Shown one piece after another: positions 8,305-16,145 of a stretch of DNA of 46,811 nt (positions are counted from its first letter, which is position 1; every line of letters starts with the position of its first letter). The position numbers and the translations under genes were made by a program. Source of the stretch: Streptomyces prunicolor NBRC 13075 (GTDB lineage: Bacteria > Actinomycetota > Actinomycetes > Streptomycetales > Streptomycetaceae); contig NZ_BARF01000101.1 in NCBI RefSeq assembly GCF_000367365.1, forward strand, positions 1-46,811. Reading direction: 5' to 3'. Under the pieces are notes generated by a model. It saw only the letters and a program-made list of their open reading frames with translations, searched no databases and was not told the origin of the DNA.

Positions 8305-9342
8305 CTACCGGGGCAGCACCACGACATACGCGGCCGGATCGCGGTCCGCCGACGCCATCAGCGCCGTACGGACCACCGCCGCCTGCTGCTCCATCGCGTC
8401 CCGGAGCTTCTTCGGGGTGATGTGGACGACCGTGATGCCCAGCCGCTCCAGGTGCTCGCGCTTGCGGGCGTACTCCGACCACAGCGCGTCCTCGTCCTGG
8501 CGCGGGGCGCGGGTGTCCAGTTCTACGGCGACTGCCTGTTCCGGCCAGTACGCGTCCAGGCCGCCCAGGTGCGGGCCGCCGGGCAGCCGCAGGTCGACGT
8601 TCCACACCGGGTCGGGGAGGCCGTGCTCGCTCACCATCCGGTAGAGGCGGTCCTCCGCGATCGCGCGGCCCTCGGCCAGCAGCGAGTCCACCGCGTCCAC
8701 CACGTGCGGGCGGCTCAGCAGCTTGGCGTTGTTCAACTCCCGTACCACCGCGGCCGGTTCGCAGTGACCGCCGCGTACCGCCTCGGTCAGCAGCCCGCGT
8801 ACCGCGTTCGCGTCCGACAGCTCGGCCACCGCGTCCGCGAGGGCCCGCGGCACCGGGGCGACCGGTACGCCCTTCACCTGCTGCGGGGTCGGGAGCGCCG
8901 CCGTGCGGACGATGTGGGCGCAGCCCGTCGAGCGCAGTCGGCGCATGCGGGGGACCAGGACGTCGATCTGCTTGAGCGAGGCCAACTCCGGTGCGGACGT
9001 GAAGCCGTGCAGGGTCAGTGCCGCAAGGCCCGTGACCATCGTCTCCGTGTACGTCGGGCGGTGCGGGCCCTCCGCGCCGGGCTGGACCGGGACCCCCGCC
9101 GTCCGCTCCCGCGCCGCGTACACCAGCACCGCGTGCAGCCGCTCCTCGCCGGTGGGCGGGCCGGAGTGCAACAGGACGACGCCGGGGAGGAGTTGCTGCC
9201 ACGGCCCGTCGGGACGGCACTGCTCGTTCACCTCGGCGGCCGGGACACCGTGCGCCCGGAGCTGAGCCGTCGTCAGCACGCGGCGGTGCACCTCGGAGAG
9301 GTGGCTGAGGGGGCGGGGGGAGAGCGGGGTGTTGTGGTTCAT
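8305..9342 (-). CDS. AbiEi-like winged-helix plus DUF559/Vsr-like nuclease-fold protein
   Basis: About 345 residues. The N-terminal ~60 residues follow the AbiEi antitoxin winged-helix pattern (Leu-Thr-Thr-Ala-Gln-Leu-Arg-Ala-His-Gly-Val, then Trp-Gln-Gln-Leu-Leu-Pro-Gly-Val). The C-terminal part matches DUF559/Vsr-like PD-(D/E)xK proteins: Gly-Gly-Leu-Asp-Ala-Tyr-Trp, Val-Ala-Val-Glu-Leu-Asp, then Ala-Arg-Lys-Arg-Glu-His-Leu-Glu-Arg-Leu-Gly. Actinobacteria carry many such stand-alone proteins of unknown role. No AbiEii-like nucleotidyltransferase is adjacent, so a type IV toxin-antitoxin system is not supported. ATG 9342 begins just before the conserved region; upstream codons look non-coding. 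The gene ends with TAG directly followed by TGA. Confidence 0.68.
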   Translation of the reverse strand: MNHNTPLSPRPLSHLSEVHRRVLTTAQLRAHGVPAAEVNEQCRPDGPWQQLLPGVVLLHSGPPTGEERLHAVLVYAARERTAGVPVQPGAEGPHRPTYTETMVTGLAALTLHGFTSAPELASLKQIDVLVPRMRRLRSTGCAHIVRTAALPTPQQVKGVPVAPVPRALADAVAELSDANAVRGLLTEAVRGGHCEPAAVVRELNNAKLLSRPHVVDAVDSLLAEGRAIAEDRLYRMVSEHGLPDPVWNVDLRLPGGPHLGGLDAYWPEQAVAVELDTRAPRQDEDALWSEYARKREHLERLGITVVHITPKKLRDAMEQQAAVVRTALMASADRDPAAYVVVLPR

Positions 9343-9456
9343 GCAACGGGGTTTCCCGCGCCGGATCCGCTCCCTAACCGCTGTTACACGCCCGTCGAAG
9401 AATCCGGACAACGCGGTACTAAAGGACGGGCGTTCGGATGCCGAGTAGGCACCGAA

Positions 9457-9489
9457 AACCCCTGGTCCGGATGGGGTGGACCAGGGGTT
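9457..9489 (-). terminator. Terminator of pepN
   Basis: AACCCCTGGTCC (9457-9468) pairs perfectly with GGACCAGGGGTT (9478-9489) across a 9-nt loop. On the minus strand the stem is followed by a short T-run, as expected for the end of the pepN transcript. Confidence 0.8.
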
Positions 9490-9563
9490 ACGGCTGCGAT
9501 TACCTGTATTCAGTAACGGTCACGCAGAGGCCAATCGCAGGCCAAGGCTCAGCGGCTCAACGG

Positions 9564-12170
9564 TCAACCGTGAGAACTGTCGGACCCCCGCCCCTCGTTG
9601 TCCGCCGCCTGCGCCCGCAGCGCCCGCGCCAGGTCGTCCCGCGACTCCAGCACCAGCCTCCGCAGCGCCGGTGCCGCCCCCTCGTGGGACGTCAGCCACG
9701 CGTCCGTCGCGTCCAGCGTCGCCTGCGCGTCCTCGGCGGCCGGGAACGCCGGGAACAGCCCCCGCACCACATCCACGCCGATCTGGATCGACCGCTCCGA
9801 CCACACCCGCTCGATCGCCGCGAAGTACTTCTCCGTGTACGGCGCGAGCAACTCCCGCTGCGACGGCTGCACAAACCCCGCGATCGTCGCCTCGACCAAC
9901 GCGTTGGACAGCGCGTCCGACTCCACGACCTGCGCCCACGCCTGCGCCTTGACGGCCGCCGAGGGCCGGGCGGCGAGACAGCGCACCTGGTGACGCTTGC
10001 CGGACGCGGTGTCGTCCCGGGCCAGTTCGGCGGCTACGACGGCCTCGTCGGCGGCGCCGTGCGCGGTCAGCGGCTCCAGGAACGCCCAGCGCAGCTCCTG
10101 GTCGACGGCAAGGCCCTCGATCTTCTCCGTACCGTCCAACAGGGCGTGCAGCAGGGCGAGTTCCTCCGGCGCCGACGCCACCGACGCGAAGAACCGCGCC
10201 CACGCCAGCTGCTGCTCGCTGCCCGGCTCGGCGTCCCGCAGATCCCGCAGCGCGATGTGCGCCAGGATCTTCGCGCCGGTCTCGCGCCACCACGGCGGCG
10301 AGTAGTTGACCAGCGCGGAGTTGGCCCAGGCGTGCAGCACCTGGAGGACACCGATGTCGGTCTCCCGGCGCCCGAACCGCGCCACCAGGTCGATGAAGTC
10401 GGGTGCGAGCAGCAGCGCGTCCCGCGTCATGTTCCACAGCGCCGACCAGCACAGGGCGCGCGCCATCGGGTCGGTGAGCGTGCCGAGTCGCTCCCGCAGG
10501 GTCGCCAACGACACAGCGTCGAAGCGGGTCTTGGCGTACGTGAGGTCCTCGTCGTTGACCAGCACCAGCTCCGGCGCGTCCGCACCGGCCAGTTCGATCA
10601 CGACCGTGCGCGGACCGTCGACGTCCACCTCGGCCCGCTCGTACCGCACGAGACGGCCGCCCTCCGTCCGGTAGAGGCCGACGACCACCCGGTGCGGGCG
10701 CAGTTCGGGATGCGACTCGGCCGCCTCCTGAAGCACCGTCAGCTCCGCGACACGGCCGCCCTCCACGTCCAACACCACTTGCGGGGTGAGGGAGTTGACC
10801 CCGGCCGTCTGCAGCCACGACCGCGACCAGGACGCCATGTCCCGCCCGCTCGTCTCCTCCAGCACCGAGAGCAGGTCACCGAGGCGCGTGTTGCCGTACG
10901 CGTTCCGCTTGAAGTAGCGCCGCGCGCCCTCGAGGAACGCGTCCTGGCCGACGTACGCCACCAACTGCTTCAGTACGGAAGCCCCCTTGGCGTACGTGAT
11001 GCCGTCGAAGTTGAGCTTCGCGTCCTGGAGGTCGCGGATGTCGGCGGTGATCGGGTGCGTGGAGGGAAGCTGGTCCGCGCGGTACGCCCACGCCTTGCGG
11101 CGGTTGGCGAAGCTGATCCAGGCGTCGGAGAAGCGGGTCGCGCCGACGCTCGCGAACACCCCCATGAAGTCGGCGAACGACTCCTTCAGCCACAGGTCGT
11201 CCCACCACTCCATGGTGACGAGGTCGCCGAACCACATGTGCGCCATCTCGTGCAGGATCGTGTTCGCCCGCCCCGCGTACGAGGCCTGCGTCACCTTCCC
11301 CCGGAAGATGTACTCCTCGCGGAAGGTGACAAGCCCCGGGTTCTCCATCGCACCGAGGTTGTACTCCGGCACGAACGCCTGGTCGTACTTCCCGAACGGG
11401 TACGGGTAGTCGAAGTGGTCGTGGAAGAAGTCCAGCCCCTGCTTCGTCACCAGGAACACGTCGTCGGAGTCGAAGTACGGCGCCAGCCCCTTGCGGCACA
11501 TCGCGCCGAGCGGGATCTCCAGCGTCGTACCGTCCTCGAAGGTACGGGAGTAGGAGTCCGTGACGTAGTGGTACGGGCCCGCCAGGAACGCCGTGATGTA
11601 CGTCGAGATCGGCTTCGTCTCCGCGAACTTCCATACGCCGTCGGTCAGTTCACCGACCCCGTTGCTCCACACCGTCCAGCCCTCGGGCGCCCGCACCTCG
11701 GCGCGGAACGGCGCCTTCAGGTCCGGCTGCTCGAAGTTGGCGAAGACCCGGCGCGCGTCGGCCGGCTCGTACTGGGTGTAGAGGTAGATCTCGCCGTCCT
11801 CGGGATCGACGAAGCGGTGCATACCCTCGCCGGTACGGGAGTACGCGCACCGCGCGTCGACGATCAGCTCGTTCTCGGCGGCCAGGTCCTCCAACTGGAT
11901 GCGCGTGCCGTCGAAGACCGCGCCCGGGTCGAGGTCCTTGCCGTTGAGCGACAAGGCGGTCACGGCCGGTGCGATCAGGTCCGCGAAGCTCGCCGCGCCC
12001 GGCTCGGCGCAGCGGAACCGGATCGTGGTCACCGACCGGAACGTCCGCGGCCCCTCCCCGGCATCGTCACCGACCGCCGAACGCAGGTCGAGGGACACGT
12101 CGTACCCGTCGACGGACAGCAGGGCGGCCCGCTCACGGGCCTCGTCGCGGGTCAGATTCTCACCGGGCAC
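9564..12170 (-). CDS. pepN: Aminopeptidase N (M1 family)
   Basis: An 868-residue zinc metallopeptidase that removes N-terminal amino acids from peptides in the cytosol. The M1 motifs are intact: G273-A-M-E-N277 (exopeptidase site) and H307-E-x-x-H311 followed 18 residues later by E330, which together bind and activate Zn2+. The C-terminal ~400 residues are the helical ERAP1-like domain. Length fits the Streptomyces PepN enzymes. I chose GTG 12170 because GAGGGAG lies 7 nt upstream and the conserved N-terminal domain begins right after; the longer open frame is not credible. The gene is divergent from a DsbA-like gene, with an 11-bp dyad between them, and has its own terminator. Confidence 0.95.
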   Translation of the reverse strand: MPGENLTRDEARERAALLSVDGYDVSLDLRSAVGDDAGEGPRTFRSVTTIRFRCAEPGAASFADLIAPAVTALSLNGKDLDPGAVFDGTRIQLEDLAAENELIVDARCAYSRTGEGMHRFVDPEDGEIYLYTQYEPADARRVFANFEQPDLKAPFRAEVRAPEGWTVWSNGVGELTDGVWKFAETKPISTYITAFLAGPYHYVTDSYSRTFEDGTTLEIPLGAMCRKGLAPYFDSDDVFLVTKQGLDFFHDHFDYPYPFGKYDQAFVPEYNLGAMENPGLVTFREEYIFRGKVTQASYAGRANTILHEMAHMWFGDLVTMEWWDDLWLKESFADFMGVFASVGATRFSDAWISFANRRKAWAYRADQLPSTHPITADIRDLQDAKLNFDGITYAKGASVLKQLVAYVGQDAFLEGARRYFKRNAYGNTRLGDLLSVLEETSGRDMASWSRSWLQTAGVNSLTPQVVLDVEGGRVAELTVLQEAAESHPELRPHRVVVGLYRTEGGRLVRYERAEVDVDGPRTVVIELAGADAPELVLVNDEDLTYAKTRFDAVSLATLRERLGTLTDPMARALCWSALWNMTRDALLLAPDFIDLVARFGRRETDIGVLQVLHAWANSALVNYSPPWWRETGAKILAHIALRDLRDAEPGSEQQLAWARFFASVASAPEELALLHALLDGTEKIEGLAVDQELRWAFLEPLTAHGAADEAVVAAELARDDTASGKRHQVRCLAARPSAAVKAQAWAQVVESDALSNALVEATIAGFVQPSQRELLAPYTEKYFAAIERVWSERSIQIGVDVVRGLFPAFPAAEDAQATLDATDAWLTSHEGAAPALRRLVLESRDDLARALRAQAADNEGRGSDSSHG

Positions 12171-12209
12171 GGAGCAGCTCCCTCGAATGATGTCGACTGG
12201 TGTTCGATA

Positions 12210-12248
12210 TGCGGTCAGGGTCGATCCTGCCATGTGCCCCTGACCGCA
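12210..12248. promoter_or_regulatory. Long dyad in the pepN / dsbA-like divergent promoter region
   Basis: TGCGGTCAGGG (12210-12220) and CCCTGACCGCA (12238-12248) are a perfect 11-bp inverted repeat with a 17-bp spacer. It lies 40 bp from the pepN start and 68 bp from the DsbA-like start. Position and symmetry suggest binding of a dimeric regulator, though an RNA hairpin in either leader is also possible. Confidence 0.45.
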
Positions 12249-12315
12249 GGTACCCGGGAATGAGGTGGCGAAGGAAGGTGTTGCGGTGGGGAAAGGCCGT
12301 ATTCCGAGGAGAGTC

Positions 12316-12978
12316 ATGTCCGAGACCGCGACCACGCCCGCAAAGACGCCCGTGGACTTCTGGTTCGACCCGCTGTGCCCCTGGGCCTGGATGACCTCCC
12401 GGTGGGTGCTGGAAGTGGAGAAGGTCCGCGACATCGAGGTCCGCTGGCACATCATGAGCCTGGCCGTGCTCAACGAGCCCAAGCTCGACGAGCTGCCCGA
12501 GGAGTACCGCGAGCTGCTGTCCACCAAGGCCTGGGCCCCGATCCGCGTGGTCACCGCCGTCTGGCAGAAGCACGGCGCGGACGCCCTCGGCCCGTTCTAC
12601 ACCGCGCTCGGCACCCGCATCCACAACAACGGCGAGGGCCCGACCGTCGAGGCCATCGCCGGCGCGCTCGCGGACGTCGGCCTGCCCGCCGACCTGATCG
12701 ACTACGCCGGCCAGGAGGACTTCGAGTTCGACGCCGAGCTGCGCGCCTCCCACAAGGAGGGCATCGACAAGGTCGGCCAGGACGTAGGCACCCCCGTCAT
12801 CGCCGTCCCCGGCCCCGACGGCGAGCAGATCGCCTTCTTCGGCCCGGTCGTCACCCCCGCCCCCAAGGGCGAGGAGGCCGCCCGCCTCTGGGACGGCACG
12901 GTCGCGGTCGCCTCGGTCCCCGGTTTCTACGAGATCAAGCGCAGCCGCACGAAGGGCCCGGACTTCAGCAACCTGTAA
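12316..12978 (+). CDS. DsbA-family protein, Rv2466c-like, with CPWA active site
   Basis: A 220-residue thioredoxin-fold protein of the DsbA/FrnE group, closely resembling the mycobacterial mycothiol-dependent nitroreductase Rv2466c along its length (Phe-Trp-Phe-Asp-Pro-Leu-Cys-Pro-Trp; Arg-Ile-His-Asn; Asp-Val-Gly-Thr-Pro; Phe-Phe-Gly-Pro-Val). The active site reads C21-P-W-A24: the second cysteine is replaced by alanine. That removes the resolving thiol, so a monothiol mechanism using mycothiol is likely. Cytosolic, no signal peptide. ATG 12316 has GAGGAGAG just upstream. The stop codon lies in a 16-bp tandem repeat. Confidence 0.85.
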   Translation: MSETATTPAKTPVDFWFDPLCPWAWMTSRWVLEVEKVRDIEVRWHIMSLAVLNEPKLDELPEEYRELLSTKAWAPIRVVTAVWQKHGADALGPFYTALGTRIHNNGEGPTVEAIAGALADVGLPADLIDYAGQEDFEFDAELRASHKEGIDKVGQDVGTPVIAVPGPDGEQIAFFGPVVTPAPKGEEAARLWDGTVAVASVPGFYEIKRSRTKGPDFSNL

Positions 12979-13030
12979 GCACGGCAACCTGTAAGCACGG
13001 CAACCTGTAAGCACGGCAACCTGTAAGCAC
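12970..13030 (+). repeat. 16-bp tandem repeat spanning the dsbA-like stop codon
   Basis: AACCTGTAAGCACGGC occurs at 12970-12985, 12986-13001 and 13002-13017, followed by a 13-bp partial copy to 13030. The full copies are identical. Each holds the TAA that ends the upstream gene in the first unit. The unit is not a multiple of three. Confidence 0.95.
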
Positions 13031-13038
13031 TGCGGTGC

Positions 13039-13272
13039 TCACTCCGGGGCGGCGGCCTTCTCCTCACGGAACTTCTCGGGGAGATCGCCGCCGCCTCGCG
13101 CGTTGTACGCCGGCTGGTACCGCACACAGCCCTTGACGGCGCAGCGCCACAGATCGCCCACGTAGTGCCGGGGCCCCTTCTCCGCACGGACGGCTGCCTT
13201 CTCGCCGGCGGCCATCATCTGGAAGTCCTGCCACCCGAGACAGTTCGGGCACCACCGTCGAAGCACCGTCAT
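13039..13272 (-). CDS. Small Cys-rich protein, possible zinc ribbon
   Basis: A 77-residue protein of unknown function. Cys8-Pro-Asn-Cys11 and Cys44-x4-Cys49 could form a zinc ribbon, although the second pair has wider spacing than usual. The rest is charged and lacks a signal peptide. ATG 13272 is strongly supported by GAGGAGGAG directly upstream. It is followed on the same transcript direction by nothing; the convergent neighbour is the DsbA-like gene. Confidence 0.7.
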   Translation of the reverse strand: MTVLRRWCPNCLGWQDFQMMAAGEKAAVRAEKGPRHYVGDLWRCAVKGCVRYQPAYNARGGGDLPEKFREEKAAAPE

Positions 13273-13343
13273 GAACTCCTCCTCGCCACGCACCACGGCC
13301 AGGCCGGTAGTACACCGCGAATCGCGGGCGCCCGCCCCCGAAA

Positions 13344-14765
13344 TCACCGGCTCCGGTGGCGCGCGGCCGCCAGCCGCGCCAGATGGTCCTCGAACCCCTT
13401 GGCGTAGAACGCGGCCCGCCCCGCATCCGGCTCCACGACCTCCGTCGGCCGCGTCCAGACCCCCGCGTCCAGCGGAACCCCGTACCGCTCCGCCGCCGCG
13501 AGCACCGCACCCCGCGCACCCACCTCACCCTCGACCACCCGCAACGGCCGCCCCAGCACATCCGCGAGCAGCCGCATCCAGGCCGGGCTGCGCGTACCCC
13601 CGCCACACACGGCCAGCGACCCCGTCAGCCCCGCCGCCTCCAGACAGTGCCGGGCCGCGTAACCGATCCCCTCGCAGGTCGCCCGGATCAGATCGGCGGG
13701 CGTCGACTCCAGGGAGACACCGGTGAGTTCGGCGCGGAGCCGGGGCTCGACGAAGGGCGCGCGTTCACCGGACGGCGCGAAATACGGCAGCACCCGCACC
13801 CCGTTCGCGCCCGGCGGGGTCGCCGCGAGCAGCCCGTCCACCTCCTCGTGCCGGACACCCGTCGTCGACAGCACCCAGTCGAGCGCCGCCGTACCGACCA
13901 TCGCCGGCATGGCCCGCAGCCAGTGCCCCGGCCGGTCCAGGGAGATGTACAACCCGGCCGGTTCACCGCTCAGGTCCAGCTCCGTGGTCGCGACGAGACT
14001 GGCGAGACAGGTCCCGACGATCAGCAGCCCGTCCCCCGGTTCGGTCACCCCCGCGCCGAGCGCGCAGGCGGGCAGGTCGTACGGCCCGTTCGCGATCCGG
14101 GTGCCCACCGGCAGCCCCTCGCCGCGCGTCTCGGCCGTGGCGACCGGATCGCTGACCGGCGCCAGCAGCCCGCGCCGCCGGGTCAACCCGAGCAGCTCGA
14201 CGACACCGTTGTCGTACGACCGCGTCCGGGGGTCGAGGAACGGCATCGACGCGTCCGAGACATCGGTGGTCGCCCGCGCCCCCGTCAGCCGCTGGAACAC
14301 CATGTCCTTGCAGTACAGGGCGGCCGCCGCCGCGTCCAGAGCCTTCGGCTCGTGCGCCGCGAGCCACGCCAGCAACGGCCCCGGACACCCCGGGAACATC
14401 GCGCTCCCCGTCCGCCGGAACACCGTCTCGAAGGTCCCGTCCGCCAGCCACCGGTCGAGCAGTTCATGCGCCCGCCCGTCCATCCAGGACGCCGCCGCCC
14501 GCACCGGCCGCCCCTCCGCGTCCACCAGCCACACCCCGTCACCCTGCCCGGTGAGCCCGGCGAGCTCGAACGGTCCGTCCACTTCCGCGGTGAGTTCCTC
14601 CAGTACGGCGACGACCGCGCCGTAGACCTCGTCCATGTCCTGCTCGACGAACCCACCGTGCATCGACAACCCCACGGGCCTTGCGGCTACGGCGAGTTCA
14701 CGCCCGGAGCCGTCGAAGGCGGCGGCCTTCACGGTGGACGTGCCGACATCGATTCCGACGTACAT
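13344..14765 (-). CDS. FGGY-family carbohydrate kinase 1
   Basis: A 473-residue sugar kinase of the FGGY family (xylulokinase-like architecture). The N-terminal phosphate-1 loop Gly-Ile-Asp-Val-Gly-Thr-Ser (residues 4-10), the central Gly-Gln-Gly-Asp-Gly segment and the C-terminal adenosine loop Cys-Gly-Gly-Gly-Thr-Arg-Ser-Pro are visible. It should phosphorylate a sugar, polyol or sugar acid with ATP; substrate unknown. ATG 14765 has AGGAGG a few bases upstream. It is one of two FGGY kinases flanking a hydroxyacid dehydrogenase, on the same strand as that dehydrogenase but separated by 265 bp. Confidence 0.88.
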   Translation of the reverse strand: MYVGIDVGTSTVKAAAFDGSGRELAVAARPVGLSMHGGFVEQDMDEVYGAVVAVLEELTAEVDGPFELAGLTGQGDGVWLVDAEGRPVRAAASWMDGRAHELLDRWLADGTFETVFRRTGSAMFPGCPGPLLAWLAAHEPKALDAAAAALYCKDMVFQRLTGARATTDVSDASMPFLDPRTRSYDNGVVELLGLTRRRGLLAPVSDPVATAETRGEGLPVGTRIANGPYDLPACALGAGVTEPGDGLLIVGTCLASLVATTELDLSGEPAGLYISLDRPGHWLRAMPAMVGTAALDWVLSTTGVRHEEVDGLLAATPPGANGVRVLPYFAPSGERAPFVEPRLRAELTGVSLESTPADLIRATCEGIGYAARHCLEAAGLTGSLAVCGGGTRSPAWMRLLADVLGRPLRVVEGEVGARGAVLAAAERYGVPLDAGVWTRPTEVVEPDAGRAAFYAKGFEDHLARLAAARHRSR

Positions 14766-14904
14766 GGGGGGCCTCCTGGGGGTGGGTGATGTGGAGTGGG
14801 GTGGAGGTGGGTCGGTGTTGGGTGGTGTCGCGTAGGTGGGCCTGTGTTGTCAACGCACCCACGCGCGCACCTCTTTTGGTTCGGTCGCCTCCGGGGCGCT
14901 GGAA

Positions 14905-14972
14905 GCCGGTGTCGAGAGCACGACCGTGCTCGACGCTTCGCGCCTCCGCGCGCTCGCACTCTCGACACCGGC
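14905..14972. promoter_or_regulatory. Nested inverted repeats upstream of FGGY kinase 1
   Basis: A perfect 14-bp inverted repeat (14905-14918 with 14959-14972) encloses a smaller dyad GAGCAC-N4-GTGCTC (14916-14931). It lies in the 14766-15030 gap. It could end the dehydrogenase transcript or act as an operator for the kinase. Nothing else is recognisable in this gap. Confidence 0.45.
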
Positions 14973-15030
14973 GCGCCCCTACGGCTCCCTCTCGGCCGTC
15001 CACGTGGGGACAGTGGAACTTGGTGGGCCC

Positions 15031-16074
15031 TCACCCGAGTTGGTGTGACAAGCGCTCACCTCGCGCCCACCGTCCCACCTCCGCCGCCGCTATCCGTGCC
15101 GCCTTCTCGGCCACGGCCCGGGACGCACCCCCGAGGTGGGGGGTGAGGACCACCCGGTCGGCGAAGCCGAACAGCCGTGCCCCGGCGGGCAACGGCTCGC
15201 GCGCGTAGGTATCCAGCGCGGCAGCGGACACCTGCCCGCTCTCCAACGCGTCGCACAACGCCTCCTCGTCCAGCAACGGACCCCGCGCCACATTCACCAC
15301 CACCGCACCGGGCCGCAGCAGCGCCAGCTCGCGGGCGCCGATGAGACCACGTGTCTCGGGGGTCAACCGGGCGTGCAGCGTGATGACTTGGGAACGCCGG
15401 AGGAGTTCGTCCAGCGTCCCGACCCGCAGCCCGTGGATCTCACCGTGCACATACGGGTCGTACACCATCACGCGCGCCCCGAACGCGCAGAGCACCCGCG
15501 CCACCCGGCTGCCGACCGCCCCGTACCCGACCAGCCCGACCGGCAGATCCTCCAGCTCCAACCCGCTGTGCTCGTACGTGTAGTAGGCGGCACCGGACTC
15601 CCAACTCCCTTGCCCGGCAAGGAGTTCATGCGCCTGCGGGATACGGCGGAGCGCGGCCAGCAGCATGCCCACGGTGAACTCGGCGGTCGCGGCGGCGTTG
15701 CGGCCGGGCGCGAAGCACACCCGTACGTCGTGGGTCTTCGCCGCGTCCAGGTTGACGTTGACGGGTCCGCCCCGGCACACGACGACCAACCGGAGATCCG
15801 GGCAGGCATCCAGCACGCGCTCCGTCACCGGGCCCATCTGGGTGACCAGCACCTGACCGCCACCGTTGCTCCGCAGGGCCTCGATCAACTCGTCCTCGGC
15901 ATCACTCGCCTCCTCCACCTCGGCGACGGGCCCGAAGGGTTCCAATGGCCAGCCGAGCTTCAACTCGGTGCTACTGAAGGGGTGTTCGCGCAGTTCCTCG
16001 GCGATCGCGGACGTGATCAGCGACGGCAGGACGAAATGGTCACCGGCGGCGACGACACGCAGGGTCTCGGTCAT
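15031..16074 (-). CDS. D-2-hydroxyacid dehydrogenase (SerA-like)
   Basis: A 347-residue NAD-dependent dehydrogenase. The Rossmann motif G183-x-G185-x-x-G188 is followed by an acidic residue after the second strand, and the catalytic set R264, E293 and H313 is complete (Asn-Val-Ala-Arg-Gly; Arg-Glu-Pro; Pro-His-Leu-Gly-Gly). It should reduce or oxidise a D-2-hydroxyacid, free or phosphorylated. No ACT domain is present, so it is not the regulated serine-pathway enzyme. ATG 16074 has GGAGGGAG upstream. It lies divergent from FGGY kinase 2, 71 bp apart, which points to a shared catabolic pathway for a sugar or sugar acid. Confidence 0.85.
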   Translation of the reverse strand: MTETLRVVAAGDHFVLPSLITSAIAEELREHPFSSTELKLGWPLEPFGPVAEVEEASDAEDELIEALRSNGGGQVLVTQMGPVTERVLDACPDLRLVVVCRGGPVNVNLDAAKTHDVRVCFAPGRNAAATAEFTVGMLLAALRRIPQAHELLAGQGSWESGAAYYTYEHSGLELEDLPVGLVGYGAVGSRVARVLCAFGARVMVYDPYVHGEIHGLRVGTLDELLRRSQVITLHARLTPETRGLIGARELALLRPGAVVVNVARGPLLDEEALCDALESGQVSAAALDTYAREPLPAGARLFGFADRVVLTPHLGGASRAVAEKAARIAAAEVGRWARGERLSHQLG

Positions 16075-16145
16075 CGTGGGGCTCCCTCCCTCTCCGCCAC
16101 GATGAACGGGGAACGCAGATTGCGTAACCCCCGTGGGAGGTCCGG

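Noticed and set aside
9438..12263. Long plus-strand ORF of 941 codons opposite pepN
   Set aside because: It is an Arg/Gly/Pro/Val-rich shadow of pepN caused by high GC; pepN has all M1 motifs and a ribosome site.
12970..13030. Direct repeats as a CRISPR array
   Set aside because: Units abut with no spacers and are only 16 bp long; no cas genes are present.
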